This document shows positions 47,057-55,799 of a stretch of 64,000 nucleotides of DNA, one piece after another. This DNA comes from Parapontixanthobacter aurantiacus (GTDB taxonomy: Bacteria > Pseudomonadota > Alphaproteobacteria > Sphingomonadales > Sphingomonadaceae): contig NZ_WTYW01000001.1 of NCBI RefSeq assembly GCF_009827635.1, forward strand, positions 948,001 to 1,012,000. The letters are read 5' to 3'. Position 1 is the stretch's first letter. Each line of letters opens with the position of its first letter. The notes beneath the pieces were generated by a model. It was not told the origin of the DNA. It was given only the letters and a program-made list of their open reading frames with translations, and did no database searches. The translations under genes and the position numbers were made by a program.

Positions 47057-47568
47057 CCATGTTGCGATTTCGTCGCCTAGCCCTTCGTGACGAGAAAGGT
47101 TCGATCGCGGTCGAAATGGCCTTCGTCGTGCCGATCCTCGCGACCTTCGCATTAGGCGCATTCGAGATAGGTACGATCTTTTCGCGCCAGCAGGAATTGC
47201 AAGCTGCTGCGCTTGAGGGCGAGACCATCGCGCTTGCCGTGGCACGCGGGGCTCAAATTCACGTCGACGAAATCGAGGATATCATCAAGACGACAACACG
47301 GTTGGGCGATGACAATGTGAACGTCACGCGCTTTTACCGCTGCGATGCCGATGCCAACACCGTCGACAATCCCGCCTTGTGCATCGCCGAGGGCGAAGGT
47401 GAAGTCGACGGAGAAACGACAGAAGAGGGCGGCGAAGAAGCAAACAAGCCGGTCGTCAGCTCCTATCTCCGTATTGAAGTCACCGATTCCTACACGCCGG
47501 TGTGGAAGGATTTCGGCATCGGCGACACGATCAATTACGATGTCGAGCGAACGGTTCAGGTGTCCTGA
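47053..47568 (+). CDS. TadE-like pilus-assembly protein
   Basis: 171 residues. Short cytoplasmic tip (MTMLRFRRLALRDEKG), then a TadE-type helix with the conserved glutamate in SIAVEMAFVVPILATFALGAFEIG, as in pseudopilins. The outer part includes an acidic, Glu/Gly-rich loop (EGEGEVDGETTEEGGEE). ATG overlaps the TadG-like stop (ATGA). The next TadE-like gene starts one base after its stop. Confidence 0.88.
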   Translation: MTMLRFRRLALRDEKGSIAVEMAFVVPILATFALGAFEIGTIFSRQQELQAAALEGETIALAVARGAQIHVDEIEDIIKTTTRLGDDNVNVTRFYRCDADANTVDNPALCIAEGEGEVDGETTEEGGEEANKPVVSSYLRIEVTDSYTPVWKDFGIGDTINYDVERTVQVS

Positions 47569-47569
47569 C

Positions 47570-48028
47570 ATGATCTTGCGCAAATTCTTCTCGGACGAAG
47601 ACGGCGGCGCGGCCGTCGAATTCGCGCTCATCATCCCCGCCTTTCTGGCAGCGGTGATGGGCGTGTTTCTGACCGGCATCTACATGCAGAACTACAATGC
47701 CGTGCGCTCGGTCGCTTCGGACGTGCAACGCGAGATCGCGGTCAGCTACCAGCGTGGCAACGAACTCAACGAATCGCAGATTGCCGCGATTACTCGCGGC
47801 ATTGCCGTCAATCCGCCCTATCTGCTGAAGACCAACCGCCTGACGGTCACGGCACCGGACGCGACGTCGAGCCGCGTCACGGGCGCCAAGGAAATTAACT
47901 TCCGCGTGACCTATCGGATGGAGACCATCCTTCCCTTCATCGACCTCGACGCGTTCGAGCTGACCTATTCGCGCCCGATCTTCGTCGTGCCGGGATCTTC
48001 CTCGTCTAGTTCCGGTTCCGGTACGTAA
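47570..48028 (+). CDS. second TadE-like pilus-assembly protein
   Basis: 152 residues, again with the TadE helix and its glutamate ([20 protein letters not shown]) right after a charged N-terminus, then a short periplasmic domain ending in a Ser/Gly tail (SSSSSGSGT). Pairs with the preceding gene as a TadE/TadF-like duo of minor pilins. ATG 47570. Its 3' end overlaps the convergent pdhB by 23 bases. Confidence 0.88.
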   Translation: MILRKFFSDEDGGAAVEFALIIPAFLAAVMGVFLTGIYMQNYNAVRSVASDVQREIAVSYQRGNELNESQIAAITRGIAVNPPYLLKTNRLTVTAPDATSSRVTGAKEINFRVTYRMETILPFIDLDAFELTYSRPIFVVPGSSSSSSGSGT

Positions 48029-49427
48029 CGCGGTTCACCGCCTCGATCACGCGGTCGCTGTCGATCAGCGCCATCTTTTCGAGATTTGCAGCATAAGGCA
48101 AGGGCACGTCCTCGTTCGTCACCCGCAATACGGGGGCGTCGAGATCGTCGAACCGGTCCTCCATGCAGATTGCCTGTATCTCGGAAGCGATCGAGCAGGT
48201 CGGCCAGCCTTCTTCGACGACGACGAGCCGGTTGGTCTTGGCGAGGCTTTCGAGGACCGTGTGCTTGTCGAGCGGACGTAGCGTACGCAGATCGACGACC
48301 TCGGCCTCGACGCCTTCCTTCGCGAGCTTCTCAGCCGCTTCGAGTGCGATCCCCACCCCGATGGAATAGGACACGATCGTGACGTCGCCGCCTTCGCGCA
48401 TGATACGCGCCTGCCCGATCGGCAGGGTATGGTCTTCGAGATCGGGTACGTCGAAGCTGCGGCCGTAAAGCAATTCGTTCTCGAGGAAGACGACCGGATC
48501 CTCGCACTGGATCGCTGCCTTCAGAAGGCCTTTCGCATCGGCGGAATCGTAAGGCGCAATGACGATGAGACCCGGCACGCTGGCATACCACGGCCCGTAA
48601 TTCTGGCTGTGCTGCGCGCCGACCCGGCTCGCCGCACCGTTGGGTCCGCGAAAGACGACGGGGCAGCGCATCTGGCCGCCGCTCATGTAATTCGTCTTTG
48701 CAGCCGAGTTCACGATATGGTCGATCGCCTGCATCGCGAAATTGAACGTCATGAACTCGACGATCGGCCGCAGCCCGCCCATTGCGGCGCCGGTGCCGAT
48801 GCCCGCGAAACCGTATTCGGTGATGGGAGTGTCGATCACGCGCTTCGGACCGAACTCGTCGAGCAGGCCCTGGGTAACCTTGTAAGCGCCCTGATATTGA
48901 GCGACTTCCTCGCCCATGACGAAGACCCGTTCGTCCTTGCGCATTTCCTCGGCCATGGCATCGCGCAGCGCCTCGCGCACGGAAGTGCTGACCATGTTCG
49001 TGCCCTCGGGGATCGCCGGATCGGCGACGGGCTTCTTCGCGGCAGCCTTCTTCGTGATTTCAGCCTCCGCAGGCTCGCGACCGGTATCCTTCCCCTCGCC
49101 CGGAACGTCGTCGACATCGCCGCCGGACGACGGCTCTGCCACATCCTTCGACGATGACGCAGCGGAGACTTCGGACGCATCCTCCCCCTCGCCCGCGAGC
49201 ATGGCGATGACGGTTCCCACTGCCACGTTCTCCGCGCCTTCCTCGACCAGGATTTCCGCAATGGTCCCCTCGTCGATGGCTTCGAATTCCATCGTGGCCT
49301 TGTCCGTCTCAATCTCGGCGATGATGTCGCCCGGTTCGATCGTGTCCCCCTTCTTGACGAGCCATTTGGCGAGCGTGCCCTCTTCCATCGTGGGAGAAAG
49401 CGCAGGCATCTTGAGTTCGACCGCCAT
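48006..49427 (-). CDS. pdhB: pyruvate dehydrogenase E1 beta subunit with N-terminal lipoyl domain
   Basis: 473 residues. An N-terminal lipoyl domain (about 1-80) with lipoylatable K43 in [11 protein letters not shown], nearly identical to that of PdhC. An Ala/Glu/Lys-rich linker follows, then the E1-beta transketolase-like domain from about residue 140 ([53 protein letters not shown]). A lipoyl domain on E1-beta is known in some alphaproteobacteria such as Zymomonas. ATG 49427, three bases after pdhA. Confidence 0.95.
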   Translation of the reverse strand: MAVELKMPALSPTMEEGTLAKWLVKKGDTIEPGDIIAEIETDKATMEFEAIDEGTIAEILVEEGAENVAVGTVIAMLAGEGEDASEVSAASSSKDVAEPSSGGDVDDVPGEGKDTGREPAEAEITKKAAAKKPVADPAIPEGTNMVSTSVREALRDAMAEEMRKDERVFVMGEEVAQYQGAYKVTQGLLDEFGPKRVIDTPITEYGFAGIGTGAAMGGLRPIVEFMTFNFAMQAIDHIVNSAAKTNYMSGGQMRCPVVFRGPNGAASRVGAQHSQNYGPWYASVPGLIVIAPYDSADAKGLLKAAIQCEDPVVFLENELLYGRSFDVPDLEDHTLPIGQARIMREGGDVTIVSYSIGVGIALEAAEKLAKEGVEAEVVDLRTLRPLDKHTVLESLAKTNRLVVVEEGWPTCSIASEIQAICMEDRFDDLDAPVLRVTNEDVPLPYAANLEKMALIDSDRVIEAVNRVTYRNRN

Positions 49428-49430
49428 CGC

Positions 49431-50510
49431 TCAATACTCCCCGACCAGCACGTCGGTATAAAGTTCAGCCGCTTCCGGCTCGGGCGAGTTTTCCGCAAAA
49501 TCAGCAGCTTCGGCGACGATCTTGCGAATGTCCTTGTCGATTGCCTTCAGATCGTCCTCGCTCTTTCCCTTTTCCATCAGGGTTTTCTTGATGGCCTCGA
49601 TCGGGTCCTTGGTATCGCGATAGCCCTGCACTTCCTCGCGCGTCCGGTACTTCGCCGGGTCGGACATCGAGTGCCCACGATAGCGATAGGTGTTGCATTC
49701 CATGAGGACCGGGCCGCCGCCCTGGCGCACATGATCGAACGCGATCTCTGCCGCGCCGCGCACCTCGAGGACGTCCATACCGTTCACGTCCATTCCCGGA
49801 ATGCGGAAGGCCGTACCGCGGCGATAGAATTCGGTTTCCGCGCTGCTGCGGTTGACCGCAGTTCCCATGGCGTATTGGTTATTCTCGACCACGAAGACGA
49901 TGGGCAGGTTCCACAGGCTCGCCATGTTCATGGTCTCGTAGACCTGACCCTGGTTCGCCGCGCCGTCGCCGAAATAGGCAAGGCACAGACCGCCATCGTC
50001 ATTGTACTGGTGCGCGAGCGCAAGGCCGCCGCCGAGCGCCACCTGCGCACCGACGATGCCGTGCCCGCCGTAGAATTTGTGCTCGGTCGAGAACATGTGC
50101 ATCGAGCCGCCCTTGCCCTTGGATATGCCCGCAGCGCGGCCGGTCAGCTCGGCCATGATGACCTTCGGATCGATCCCGTAGGCGAGCATGTGCCCGTGAT
50201 CGCGATAGCCGGTGATGACGCTGTCCCGGTCGTTGTCGAGCGCCGATTGCAAGCCGATGGCGACAGCCTCCTGCCCGATATAGAGGTGGCAGAACCCGCC
50301 GATCAGGCCGAGACCGTAAAGCTGGCCGGCCTTCTCCTCGAACCGGCGGATGAGCAGCATCTGCCGGTAGAAGTCGAGCATCTGTTCCTCGCTCGCATCG
50401 AAGCGGGGTTTGTCCTGATGCGCTTCCTGCAGGCTGCGAAGCGAGAAATCGTCCTCTGCCGGGTTCGCATTTGCGTTTGCGGCTGTCTTTTCGGCTTTAG
50501 CGTTCGCCAA
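49431..50510 (-). CDS. pdhA: pyruvate dehydrogenase E1 alpha subunit
   Basis: Thiamine-diphosphate subunit of the E1 heterotetramer, 359 residues, decarboxylating pyruvate and acetylating the lipoyl group of E2. ThDP/Mg motif GDGAANQGQVYETMNMA...NN, substrate loop YRYRGHSMSDPAKYRTREE. The N-terminus is an Ala/Lys/Asn-rich extension, as in alphaproteobacterial E1-alpha. The start is TTG 50510 with GAGGA about 9 bases upstream; the nearby ATG is out of frame. Operon with pdhB. Confidence 0.94.
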   Translation of the reverse strand: MANAKAEKTAANANANPAEDDFSLRSLQEAHQDKPRFDASEEQMLDFYRQMLLIRRFEEKAGQLYGLGLIGGFCHLYIGQEAVAIGLQSALDNDRDSVITGYRDHGHMLAYGIDPKVIMAELTGRAAGISKGKGGSMHMFSTEHKFYGGHGIVGAQVALGGGLALAHQYNDDGGLCLAYFGDGAANQGQVYETMNMASLWNLPIVFVVENNQYAMGTAVNRSSAETEFYRRGTAFRIPGMDVNGMDVLEVRGAAEIAFDHVRQGGGPVLMECNTYRYRGHSMSDPAKYRTREEVQGYRDTKDPIEAIKKTLMEKGKSEDDLKAIDKDIRKIVAEAADFAENSPEPEAAELYTDVLVGEY

Positions 50511-50621
50511 ATCGTGTCATCCTCGTTCTTCGACTGCGGCCAGCCAAGCGCCTTTTGCGCGCGATATGCCGGCAAGCCGCGTCCTGTACATAAGGTCGGG
50601 TCTATAAGACGAAATTTTCGA

Positions 50622-50643
50622 ACCGCGCAATGCTTCGCGCGGT
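50622..50643 (-). terminator. hairpin between ftsB and pdhA, possible weak terminator
   Basis: ACCGCGC, eight bases, GCGCGGT, a perfect 7-bp stem. On the minus strand it is followed by TCGAAAATTTCGTCTT, which lacks a clean U-run, so it may end ftsB transcription only partly and let pdhAB be read from upstream. The rest of the 171-base gap shows no gene. Confidence 0.3.
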
Positions 50644-50681
50644 CAATTCGCCGAGAACGTAGGGGAAACCGGCGAACCGTC

Positions 50682-51017
50682 CTATCGCGCAGCGGGTTCG
50701 ACGGGATCGTCGAGGATGATGACCATCTCGTCCGGATGGACGACGTTGAGGTTCTCGCGGATGAGTTCGCTGACAAGGTCGGGATCGGCCGAATCCGGCG
50801 ACAGCAACGTCACGCGATGCTGCAACTCGTCGCGCCGTTCTTCCAGTTCGGCAAGCTGCGCAGCGCGGGCATCGCGCAGCCGCAACGTCTCGCTCCACGA
50901 CAACAGCCCCGACGGACCGACGAGCGCCAGTCCGACGATCAGGCCCATCGCGCCCATACCCACCGTGCGAGTGCGGTTTTCCTTGCGGAACATCCTGTCG
51001 AAACGGCGTCTTTGCAT
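50682..51017 (-). CDS. ftsB: septum formation initiator (FtsB/DivIC family)
   Basis: 111-residue bitopic division protein. Basic cytoplasmic N-terminus, one membrane helix (GAMGLIVGLALVGPSGLLS), then a coiled coil with heptads (SETLRLRDARAAQLAELEERRDELQHRV) and a conserved end LIRENLNVVHPDEMVIIL. It links FtsL and FtsQ in the divisome. ATG 51017 is used; ATG 50993 (MFRKENRT) is an alternative. It precedes pdhA on the same strand. Confidence 0.88.
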   Translation of the reverse strand: MQRRRFDRMFRKENRTRTVGMGAMGLIVGLALVGPSGLLSWSETLRLRDARAAQLAELEERRDELQHRVTLLSPDSADPDLVSELIRENLNVVHPDEMVIILDDPVEPAAR

Positions 51018-51112
51018 CACCGCGCCAAACCACCACAACGTCGTGATTTTCGCAAGAAAAATCGCCAATGTTCGTCGCCTTTCCGGCACCTTGTGTGGAT
51101 GAGGTAGCGGCT

Positions 51113-51141
51113 TTGACAGATAGGTCGCATTGTGGTAGATA
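51113..51141 (+). promoter_or_regulatory. sigma-70-type promoter of hppD
   Basis: TTGACA at 51113-51118, 17 bases, TAGATA at 51136-51141, close to the housekeeping consensus. Transcription would start near 51148, about 25 bases before the ribosome site (GAGGA) of hppD. A dyad symmetry overlaps the -10 element. Confidence 0.6.
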
Positions 51142-51158
51142 GTTTCCATTGTAACTAT
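51139..51158. promoter_or_regulatory. operator-like dyad over the hppD promoter
   Basis: ATAGTT (51139-51144), eight bases, AACTAT (51153-51158): a perfect 6-bp inverted repeat covering the end of the -10 element and the expected start point, a typical repressor position. A MarR, IclR, GntR or Lrp-type regulator of tyrosine breakdown could bind, but none is encoded in the window. Confidence 0.45.
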
Positions 51159-51174
51159 AACGTGAGGAACCTTG

Positions 51175-52284
51175 ATGGCAGACCTGTTCGAAAACCCCGC
51201 CGGCCTCGATGGCTTCGAGTTCGTCGAGTTCTGTGCGCCCGAAAAAGGGCAGCTCGAACCGGTTTTCGAGGCGATGGGGTTCACCCATGTCGCGTCGCAT
51301 CGGAGCAAGGACGTTCAGCTTTGGCGGCAGGGCGGGATCAACCTCATCGCCAATTACGAACCGCGCAGCGCCGCCTGGTATTTCGCGCGCGAGCATGGTC
51401 CGTCGGCTTGCGGCATGGCCTTCCGGGTGAAGGACGCCGCCAAGGCCTATGATCACGTCATCGAACAGGGCGCGGAGCCGGTCGCCAACGAGCCCGGCCC
51501 GATGGAACTGCGTATTCCCGCAATCCGAGGCATCGGCGGAGCCATCCTTTATCTCATCGATCGCTACGACGACGGTGAAGGTGAAGGCGCGCTCTCGATC
51601 TACGACATTGATTTCGAATATCTGCCGGGCGTCGAGCGGAACCCCGTCGGCGCCGGTTTTGACCGGATCGATCACCTGACGCACAATGTCTATAACGGGC
51701 GAATGAAGTACTGGGCGGATTATTACGAGACGCTCTTCAACTTCCGCGAAATCCGGTTCTTCGACATCAAGGGCGAATATACCGGCCTCACTTCCAAGGC
51801 GTTGACCGCACCGGACGGCAAGATCCGTATTCCTCTCAATGAAGAAGGCGATGGCGGTAAAGGCCAGATCGAGGAGTTCCTGCGCGAGTTCAACGGCGAA
51901 GGCATCCAGCACATTGCCCTCATCTGCGACGATCTCGTCGCGTGCTGGGACCGTCTCAAATCATTCGGCGTTCCCTTCATGACAGCCCCGCCCGCCACCT
52001 ATTACGAGATGCTCGACGAGCGTCTGCCGGGTCACGGCGAGGACAAAAGCGCCTTGCAGACCCGCGGCATCCTGCTCGACGGGACTACGGAAGGCGGTCA
52101 GCCGCGCCTGCTCCTGCAGATCTTCGCAGAGGCGCAGGTCGGCCCCGTGTTCTTCGAGTTCATCCAGCGCAAGGGCGACGAGGGCTTTGGCGAAGGCAAT
52201 TTCAAGGCGCTCTTCGAAAGCATGGAGCGCGACCAGATCAATCGCGGCACGTTGAAGGTTGAGGAAAAGGAGCCGGCCGAATGA
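51175..52284 (+). CDS. hppD: 4-hydroxyphenylpyruvate dioxygenase
   Basis: Non-heme iron(II) dioxygenase making homogentisate in tyrosine breakdown. 369 residues in the double VOC fold. Iron ligands: His in RIDHLTHNV, His in [11 protein letters not shown] and the C-terminal Glu in [24 protein letters not shown]. The ATG at 51175 has a GAGGA ribosome site; a TTG three bases before it is in frame. Overlaps the next gene by ATGA. No homogentisate dioxygenase gene is in the window. Confidence 0.95.
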   Translation: MADLFENPAGLDGFEFVEFCAPEKGQLEPVFEAMGFTHVASHRSKDVQLWRQGGINLIANYEPRSAAWYFAREHGPSACGMAFRVKDAAKAYDHVIEQGAEPVANEPGPMELRIPAIRGIGGAILYLIDRYDDGEGEGALSIYDIDFEYLPGVERNPVGAGFDRIDHLTHNVYNGRMKYWADYYETLFNFREIRFFDIKGEYTGLTSKALTAPDGKIRIPLNEEGDGGKGQIEEFLREFNGEGIQHIALICDDLVACWDRLKSFGVPFMTAPPATYYEMLDERLPGHGEDKSALQTRGILLDGTTEGGQPRLLLQIFAEAQVGPVFFEFIQRKGDEGFGEGNFKALFESMERDQINRGTLKVEEKEPAE

Positions 52285-52835
52285 CCAGGACGTCCTCTCA
52301 TCCCATCAAACTGGGCGGCGTGCATCATGCCGCCTATCGCTGCAAGGATGCGCGCGAGACCGTGCAATGGTACGAGCGCGTACTCGGCATGGAATATGTC
52401 AGTGCCTTCAGCGAGGACCACGTACCCTCCACCGGCGAGTACGACCCCTACATGCACGTCTTTCTCGATGCGGGTAACGACAACGTTCTCGCATTTTTCG
52501 AACTGCCCAATCAGAAGGATATGGGCCGCGACGAGAACACGCCGGTCTGGGTCCAGCATCTCGCCTTTCGCGTGGCGGACGAAGATGCGCTGCTCGCTGC
52601 GAAGGAGCATGTCGAAAGCGAAGGGATCGAAGTGCTCGGCCCGACGCATCACGGCATCTTCAAATCGATCTATTTCTTCGACCCCAATGGTCACCGCGTC
52701 GAACTGGCAGCCGATATCGGCACGGACGAACAATATGCCGAGCTGAAGCGCGTTGCGATGCCCATGCTAGAGGAGTGGAGCGAGACGAAAAAAGCACCGC
52801 GACACGCCGATTGGCTGCATCAGGCTAACAAATGA
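52281..52835 (+). CDS. VOC-fold (glyoxalase/dioxygenase superfamily) protein
   Basis: 184 residues, two beta-alpha-beta-beta-beta modules of the vicinal-oxygen-chelate fold: [29 protein letters not shown] and [10 protein letters not shown]...[29 protein letters not shown]. Possible metal ligands are the His of GGVHHAAY and the His/Glu of GHRVEL. Translationally coupled to hppD, so it probably acts on an aromatic-acid metabolite, but the substrate is unknown. Confidence 0.85.
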   Translation: MTRTSSHPIKLGGVHHAAYRCKDARETVQWYERVLGMEYVSAFSEDHVPSTGEYDPYMHVFLDAGNDNVLAFFELPNQKDMGRDENTPVWVQHLAFRVADEDALLAAKEHVESEGIEVLGPTHHGIFKSIYFFDPNGHRVELAADIGTDEQYAELKRVAMPMLEEWSETKKAPRHADWLHQANK

Positions 52836-52936
52836 TAAGGACGGGCGTCTAATTCTGTAGATAACCGGGCGCCCTGCCCTTCGTATCGGAACAATTGCGG
52901 TAAGGGTCCGTTCGGCTGCGAAGGGATTTTGCCGAC

Positions 52937-53806
52937 ATGAATTACATCGAGACCATCAGGGGCGAACTGGAAGGAATGGCGACCGGTTTCATCGAAGCCC
53001 TCCCCAGCCTTGCCATTGCCCTGATCGTCCTGCTGATTACCTGGATCGTGGCGCGTTTTGCGGTTCGCATCGCCGACATGCTGATCGGCAAGACCAGCAT
53101 CCGCCCCAGCCTCGAGAACCTGATCGCTACGCTCGTGAAGCTCGGCATCTGGCTGATCGGGCTCATGATCGCCGCCGTCATCGTGATGCCGGGGCTGACC
53201 GCGGCCAGCCTGATCGCAGGGCTTGGCATCGGTGCGGTCGCGATTGGCTTCGCCTTTCAGGATATCTTCGAGAATTTCCTTGCCGGCGTCCTCATCATGC
53301 TCCGCGAGAAGATGCGCATCGGCGACGTTATCGAATGCGAAGGCATCAAGGGCAAGGTCGAGCATATCACCTTGCGCGAGACACATATCCGTTCGCTCTC
53401 GGGCGAGCTCACGCTTTTACCCAATTCGATGCTGTTCAAAAGCCCGGTCGAGATCTTCACCGATCATGACCAGCGGCGTCATGAAGTGGTCGTCGGCGTT
53501 TCCTATGACACCGACCTCGATCACGCTGCCGAAGTCATCGAAAAGGCGGTCCGCGGCGTGTCAGGTCTGGCGACGGACAAGGGCATCGACATCTTCGCGC
53601 AGGAATTCAATTCGAGCTCGGTCGACTTTCTGGTTCGCTGGTGGGCCGGTTCGACGCCCCGCTCGGGTTGGGAAAGCAAGGATCTCGTCGTGCGCGCGAT
53701 CAAGCGCGGCCTCGACGACGCGGGTATCGAAATTCCGTTCCCCTACGTCACGCACACCTTCAAGGAGAAGGTGCCGATCGGCACCAAGGCCGGTCAGACG
53801 AACTGA
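52937..53806 (+). CDS. mscS: mechanosensitive ion channel, MscS family
   Basis: 289-residue inner-membrane channel opened by membrane tension to release solutes on osmotic downshock. Three N-terminal helices; the pore-lining TM3 is Gly/Ala-rich (AASLIAGLGIGAVAIGFAFQD) and runs into the beta domain (FLAGVLIML, MRIGDVIECEG). Size matches E. coli MscS (286). Alone between the VOC gene and tRNA-Arg. Confidence 0.94.
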   Translation: MNYIETIRGELEGMATGFIEALPSLAIALIVLLITWIVARFAVRIADMLIGKTSIRPSLENLIATLVKLGIWLIGLMIAAVIVMPGLTAASLIAGLGIGAVAIGFAFQDIFENFLAGVLIMLREKMRIGDVIECEGIKGKVEHITLRETHIRSLSGELTLLPNSMLFKSPVEIFTDHDQRRHEVVVGVSYDTDLDHAAEVIEKAVRGVSGLATDKGIDIFAQEFNSSSVDFLVRWWAGSTPRSGWESKDLVVRAIKRGLDDAGIEIPFPYVTHTFKEKVPIGTKAGQTN

Positions 53807-53865
53807 CTTGTGTCAGGCGACTTCTGCGCCTTTGTTTGCGCCGGGGATAGCATCAGAGGAAGGAT

Positions 53866-53942
53866 TGGTGCGCCCGACAGGATTCGAACCTGTGGCCCCC
53901 AGATTAGGAATCTGGTGCTCTATCCGACTGAGCTACGGGCGC
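53866..53942 (-). tRNA. tRNA-Arg (anticodon CCU)
   Basis: Minus-strand cloverleaf, 77 nt with encoded CCA. Acceptor GCGCCCG pairs with CGGGCGC, D arm GTAGCTCAGTCGGATAGAGC, anticodon stem CCAGA/TCTGG with loop TTCCTAA (anticodon CCT), T arm CAGGTTCGAATCCTG. It reads AGG codons. Confidence 0.95.
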
Positions 53943-53986
53943 CCCGCGCGATTGCCTAACCGCACGCTTGGCAAAGCGCAATCCGG

Positions 53987-54514
53987 TCAATTGACTTCGT
54001 CGGGCGGCGCGAAGGGAACGATGATCGGAGCGATCGAAATTCCCTCTTCCAGAAGCTCGCGCGCTTCCTTCGCGGTCGCCTTGCCGTGGATCGGCTTGTC
54101 GCTCGCTTCGCCGTAATGGATCTTGCGAGAGGCATCGGCGAACTTATCGCCGACCCATTCGCTCTTCTTCAAAACTTCGCTTTGCGCTTTGGCGAATTGC
54201 CGGACGGCAGCTTCGAATTTCTGCTTCACCTCCGGCGGGAGATTCGGAACAGCAGACTTGGCGACAGGAAGTGAGGGTTCGCTATCCTTTGGGGCGCTCT
54301 CGGCATCCCTTGACCTCTGCTCGACATCCTTGTGCGTCGCCCTGTTTCCCTTGACGGGCACGGCTGGCGCCATCGGAGCTTTCTCAACCTTTTCAATGCC
54401 GCATTGCGGACAGGTGACAAGATTCCGCGCCTGCTGCTCGGTGAAATCGCTCGAAGAGCGAAACCACGCTTCGAAGCGGTGGCCGTTGAGGCAATTCAGA
54501 TCGAAAACGATCAT
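53987..54514 (-). CDS. DUF1178 family protein
   Basis: 175 residues. The N-terminal zinc-ribbon-like part starts MIVFDLNCLNGHRFE and continues to C35-P-Q-C38; with C8 these could bind metal. A Lys/Ser/Pro linker follows, then the conserved C-terminal ASRKIHYGEAS-like region and ELLEEGISIAPI. Found next to nitrilase-family genes in many alphaproteobacteria; function unknown. The start overlaps the upstream amidohydrolase stop (ATGA). Confidence 0.88.
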   Translation of the reverse strand: MIVFDLNCLNGHRFEAWFRSSSDFTEQQARNLVTCPQCGIEKVEKAPMAPAVPVKGNRATHKDVEQRSRDAESAPKDSEPSLPVAKSAVPNLPPEVKQKFEAAVRQFAKAQSEVLKKSEWVGDKFADASRKIHYGEASDKPIHGKATAKEARELLEEGISIAPIIVPFAPPDEVN

Positions 54515-55338
54515 CTCGATGTCCGCTCCGGTATTTCTCGCCTGTTTTTAAGGCTCGGGACCTGTTGTCTCACATGGGCTATGCGCTTTTTCGAAATGTC
54601 CGCAAAGCCGAGCGAAGGCATCTCGCCGCCCAGATCGAGTTGGACTTCGCCCCACGGATCGACGACCAAAGAATGGCCGTAAGTCTCGCGTCCATCCTCA
54701 TGTTTGCCGACCTGAGCGGCGCTGACGACATAGGCACTTGCCTCGATGGCGCGGGCCCGTTGCAGCACATGCCAATGGGCAGCTCCGGTAGGCTTGGTGA
54801 AAGCCGCCGGGATAGCGATTACGTCGCAGGATAGGCGCCCAAGCCTCTCAAACAACAAAGGAAATCGTATGTCGTAGCAGATCGACAATCCCAACCGTCC
54901 GATCGGAGTTTCGACTGTCACGACGTCATCTCCCGCCCTGTAGGCATTCGATTCCCGCCAGCTTTGACCGCTGTCGAGATCGACGTCGAACATGTGCATC
55001 TTGTCGTATCGGGCAGCGATATTGCCGGTGTCATCAATGACATACGAACGGTTCGCCCACATACCGTCCTCGCGCAGGATCGGTAGAGATCCGGGCGCGA
55101 CCCAGAGCTTGTTCGCCGCAGCCGCCTGTCTGACGCGTTGAAGGCAGACATCCTCGTCTTCGCTGACAATAGAAGCAGCAGCGCGTTTCCTGTCGCGATC
55201 CAGCAACCCGCTCATTTCAGGTGTGAACAGCATTGCGGCGCCGCCGCTTCGCGCTTCATCGCAGGCCGTGGCGATGGCCTCGGCATTACGGATCGGGTCG
55301 ATGCCCGACTGCATCTGCAGAACGGCAATGCGCGTCAT
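54511..55338 (-). CDS. carbon-nitrogen hydrolase (nitrilase superfamily, Nit-like)
   Basis: 275 residues with the Glu-Lys-Cys triad of the superfamily: Glu in LFTPEMSGLL, Lys in YDKMHMFDVDL and Cys in LSICYDIRFP. It resembles the Nit1/Nit2 omega-amidase/deaminated-glutathione amidase group (KMHMFDVDL, GSLPI). ATG 55338 gives the family start MTRIAVLQMQSG. Seven bases after grxC and overlapping the DUF1178 gene: a glutathione-related operon is plausible. Confidence 0.9.
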   Translation of the reverse strand: MTRIAVLQMQSGIDPIRNAEAIATACDEARSGGAAMLFTPEMSGLLDRDRKRAAASIVSEDEDVCLQRVRQAAAANKLWVAPGSLPILREDGMWANRSYVIDDTGNIAARYDKMHMFDVDLDSGQSWRESNAYRAGDDVVTVETPIGRLGLSICYDIRFPLLFERLGRLSCDVIAIPAAFTKPTGAAHWHVLQRARAIEASAYVVSAAQVGKHEDGRETYGHSLVVDPWGEVQLDLGGEMPSLGFADISKKRIAHVRQQVPSLKNRREIPERTSR

Positions 55339-55345
55339 TACAATA

Positions 55346-55609
55346 CTATGCGGAAAGAAGCTCGTCGAGCTTGCCCGATTGCTCGAGTGCGGCAAGATCG
55401 TCCGATCCGCCGACATGAACGTCGCCGATAAATATTTGCGGCACGGTTCGCGCCATCGGAGCCCGCTTCATCATCTCGTCACGCGAAGGCCCGCCCATGG
55501 TGATGTCGTGCTCGTGATAGGATGCGTTCTTCTCGTCGAGCAGGCGCTTGGCTCGCGCGCAATAACCGCAGCCGAATTTCGTATAGATGTCGATTTGGGG
55601 CTGGCTCAT
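55346..55609 (-). CDS. grxC: glutaredoxin 3
   Basis: 87-residue glutathione-dependent dithiol oxidoreductase. Active site C14-G-Y-C17 (usually CPYC), TVPQIFIG and VGGSDDLAALEQSGKL, the cis-Pro loop and the GG-D glutathione site. ATG 55609 has a good ribosome site (AGAGGA); a longer in-frame start upstream is not needed. First gene of the grxC-amidase-DUF1178 operon. Confidence 0.94.
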   Translation of the reverse strand: MSQPQIDIYTKFGCGYCARAKRLLDEKNASYHEHDITMGGPSRDEMMKRAPMARTVPQIFIGDVHVGGSDDLAALEQSGKLDELLSA

Positions 55610-55772
55610 CTTGATCCTCTTCTTGTTGCACGTTCCTTGCATTTAGGAGGCTTTCGAAATCTTGAAAGGCGATTTCTCATGACATATCTTTGCAAGGTGC
55701 GGACTTTCCGGGCTGATTGCCGGTGAGAACGCACGAACGAAGTGCCGCCGATTGGCGGGCTTCGGAACTTCG

Positions 55773-55794
55773 AATTGCTCTAGAATGAGGATTT
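55773..55794 (+). promoter_or_regulatory. ROSE-like RNA thermometer hairpin before hsp20
   Basis: AATTGCTC, loop TAGAAT, GAGGATTT: the ribosome site GAGGA pairs with UUGCU. Of eight positions six pair normally; one is G opposite G and one is U opposite U. These non-canonical pairs and the U(U/C)GCU motif are hallmarks of the ROSE hairpin that melts at heat-shock temperature in alphaproteobacterial small heat shock mRNAs. A GC-rich hairpin-forming stretch lies just upstream (about 55743-55760). Confidence 0.6.
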
Positions 55795-55799
55795 GTAAC

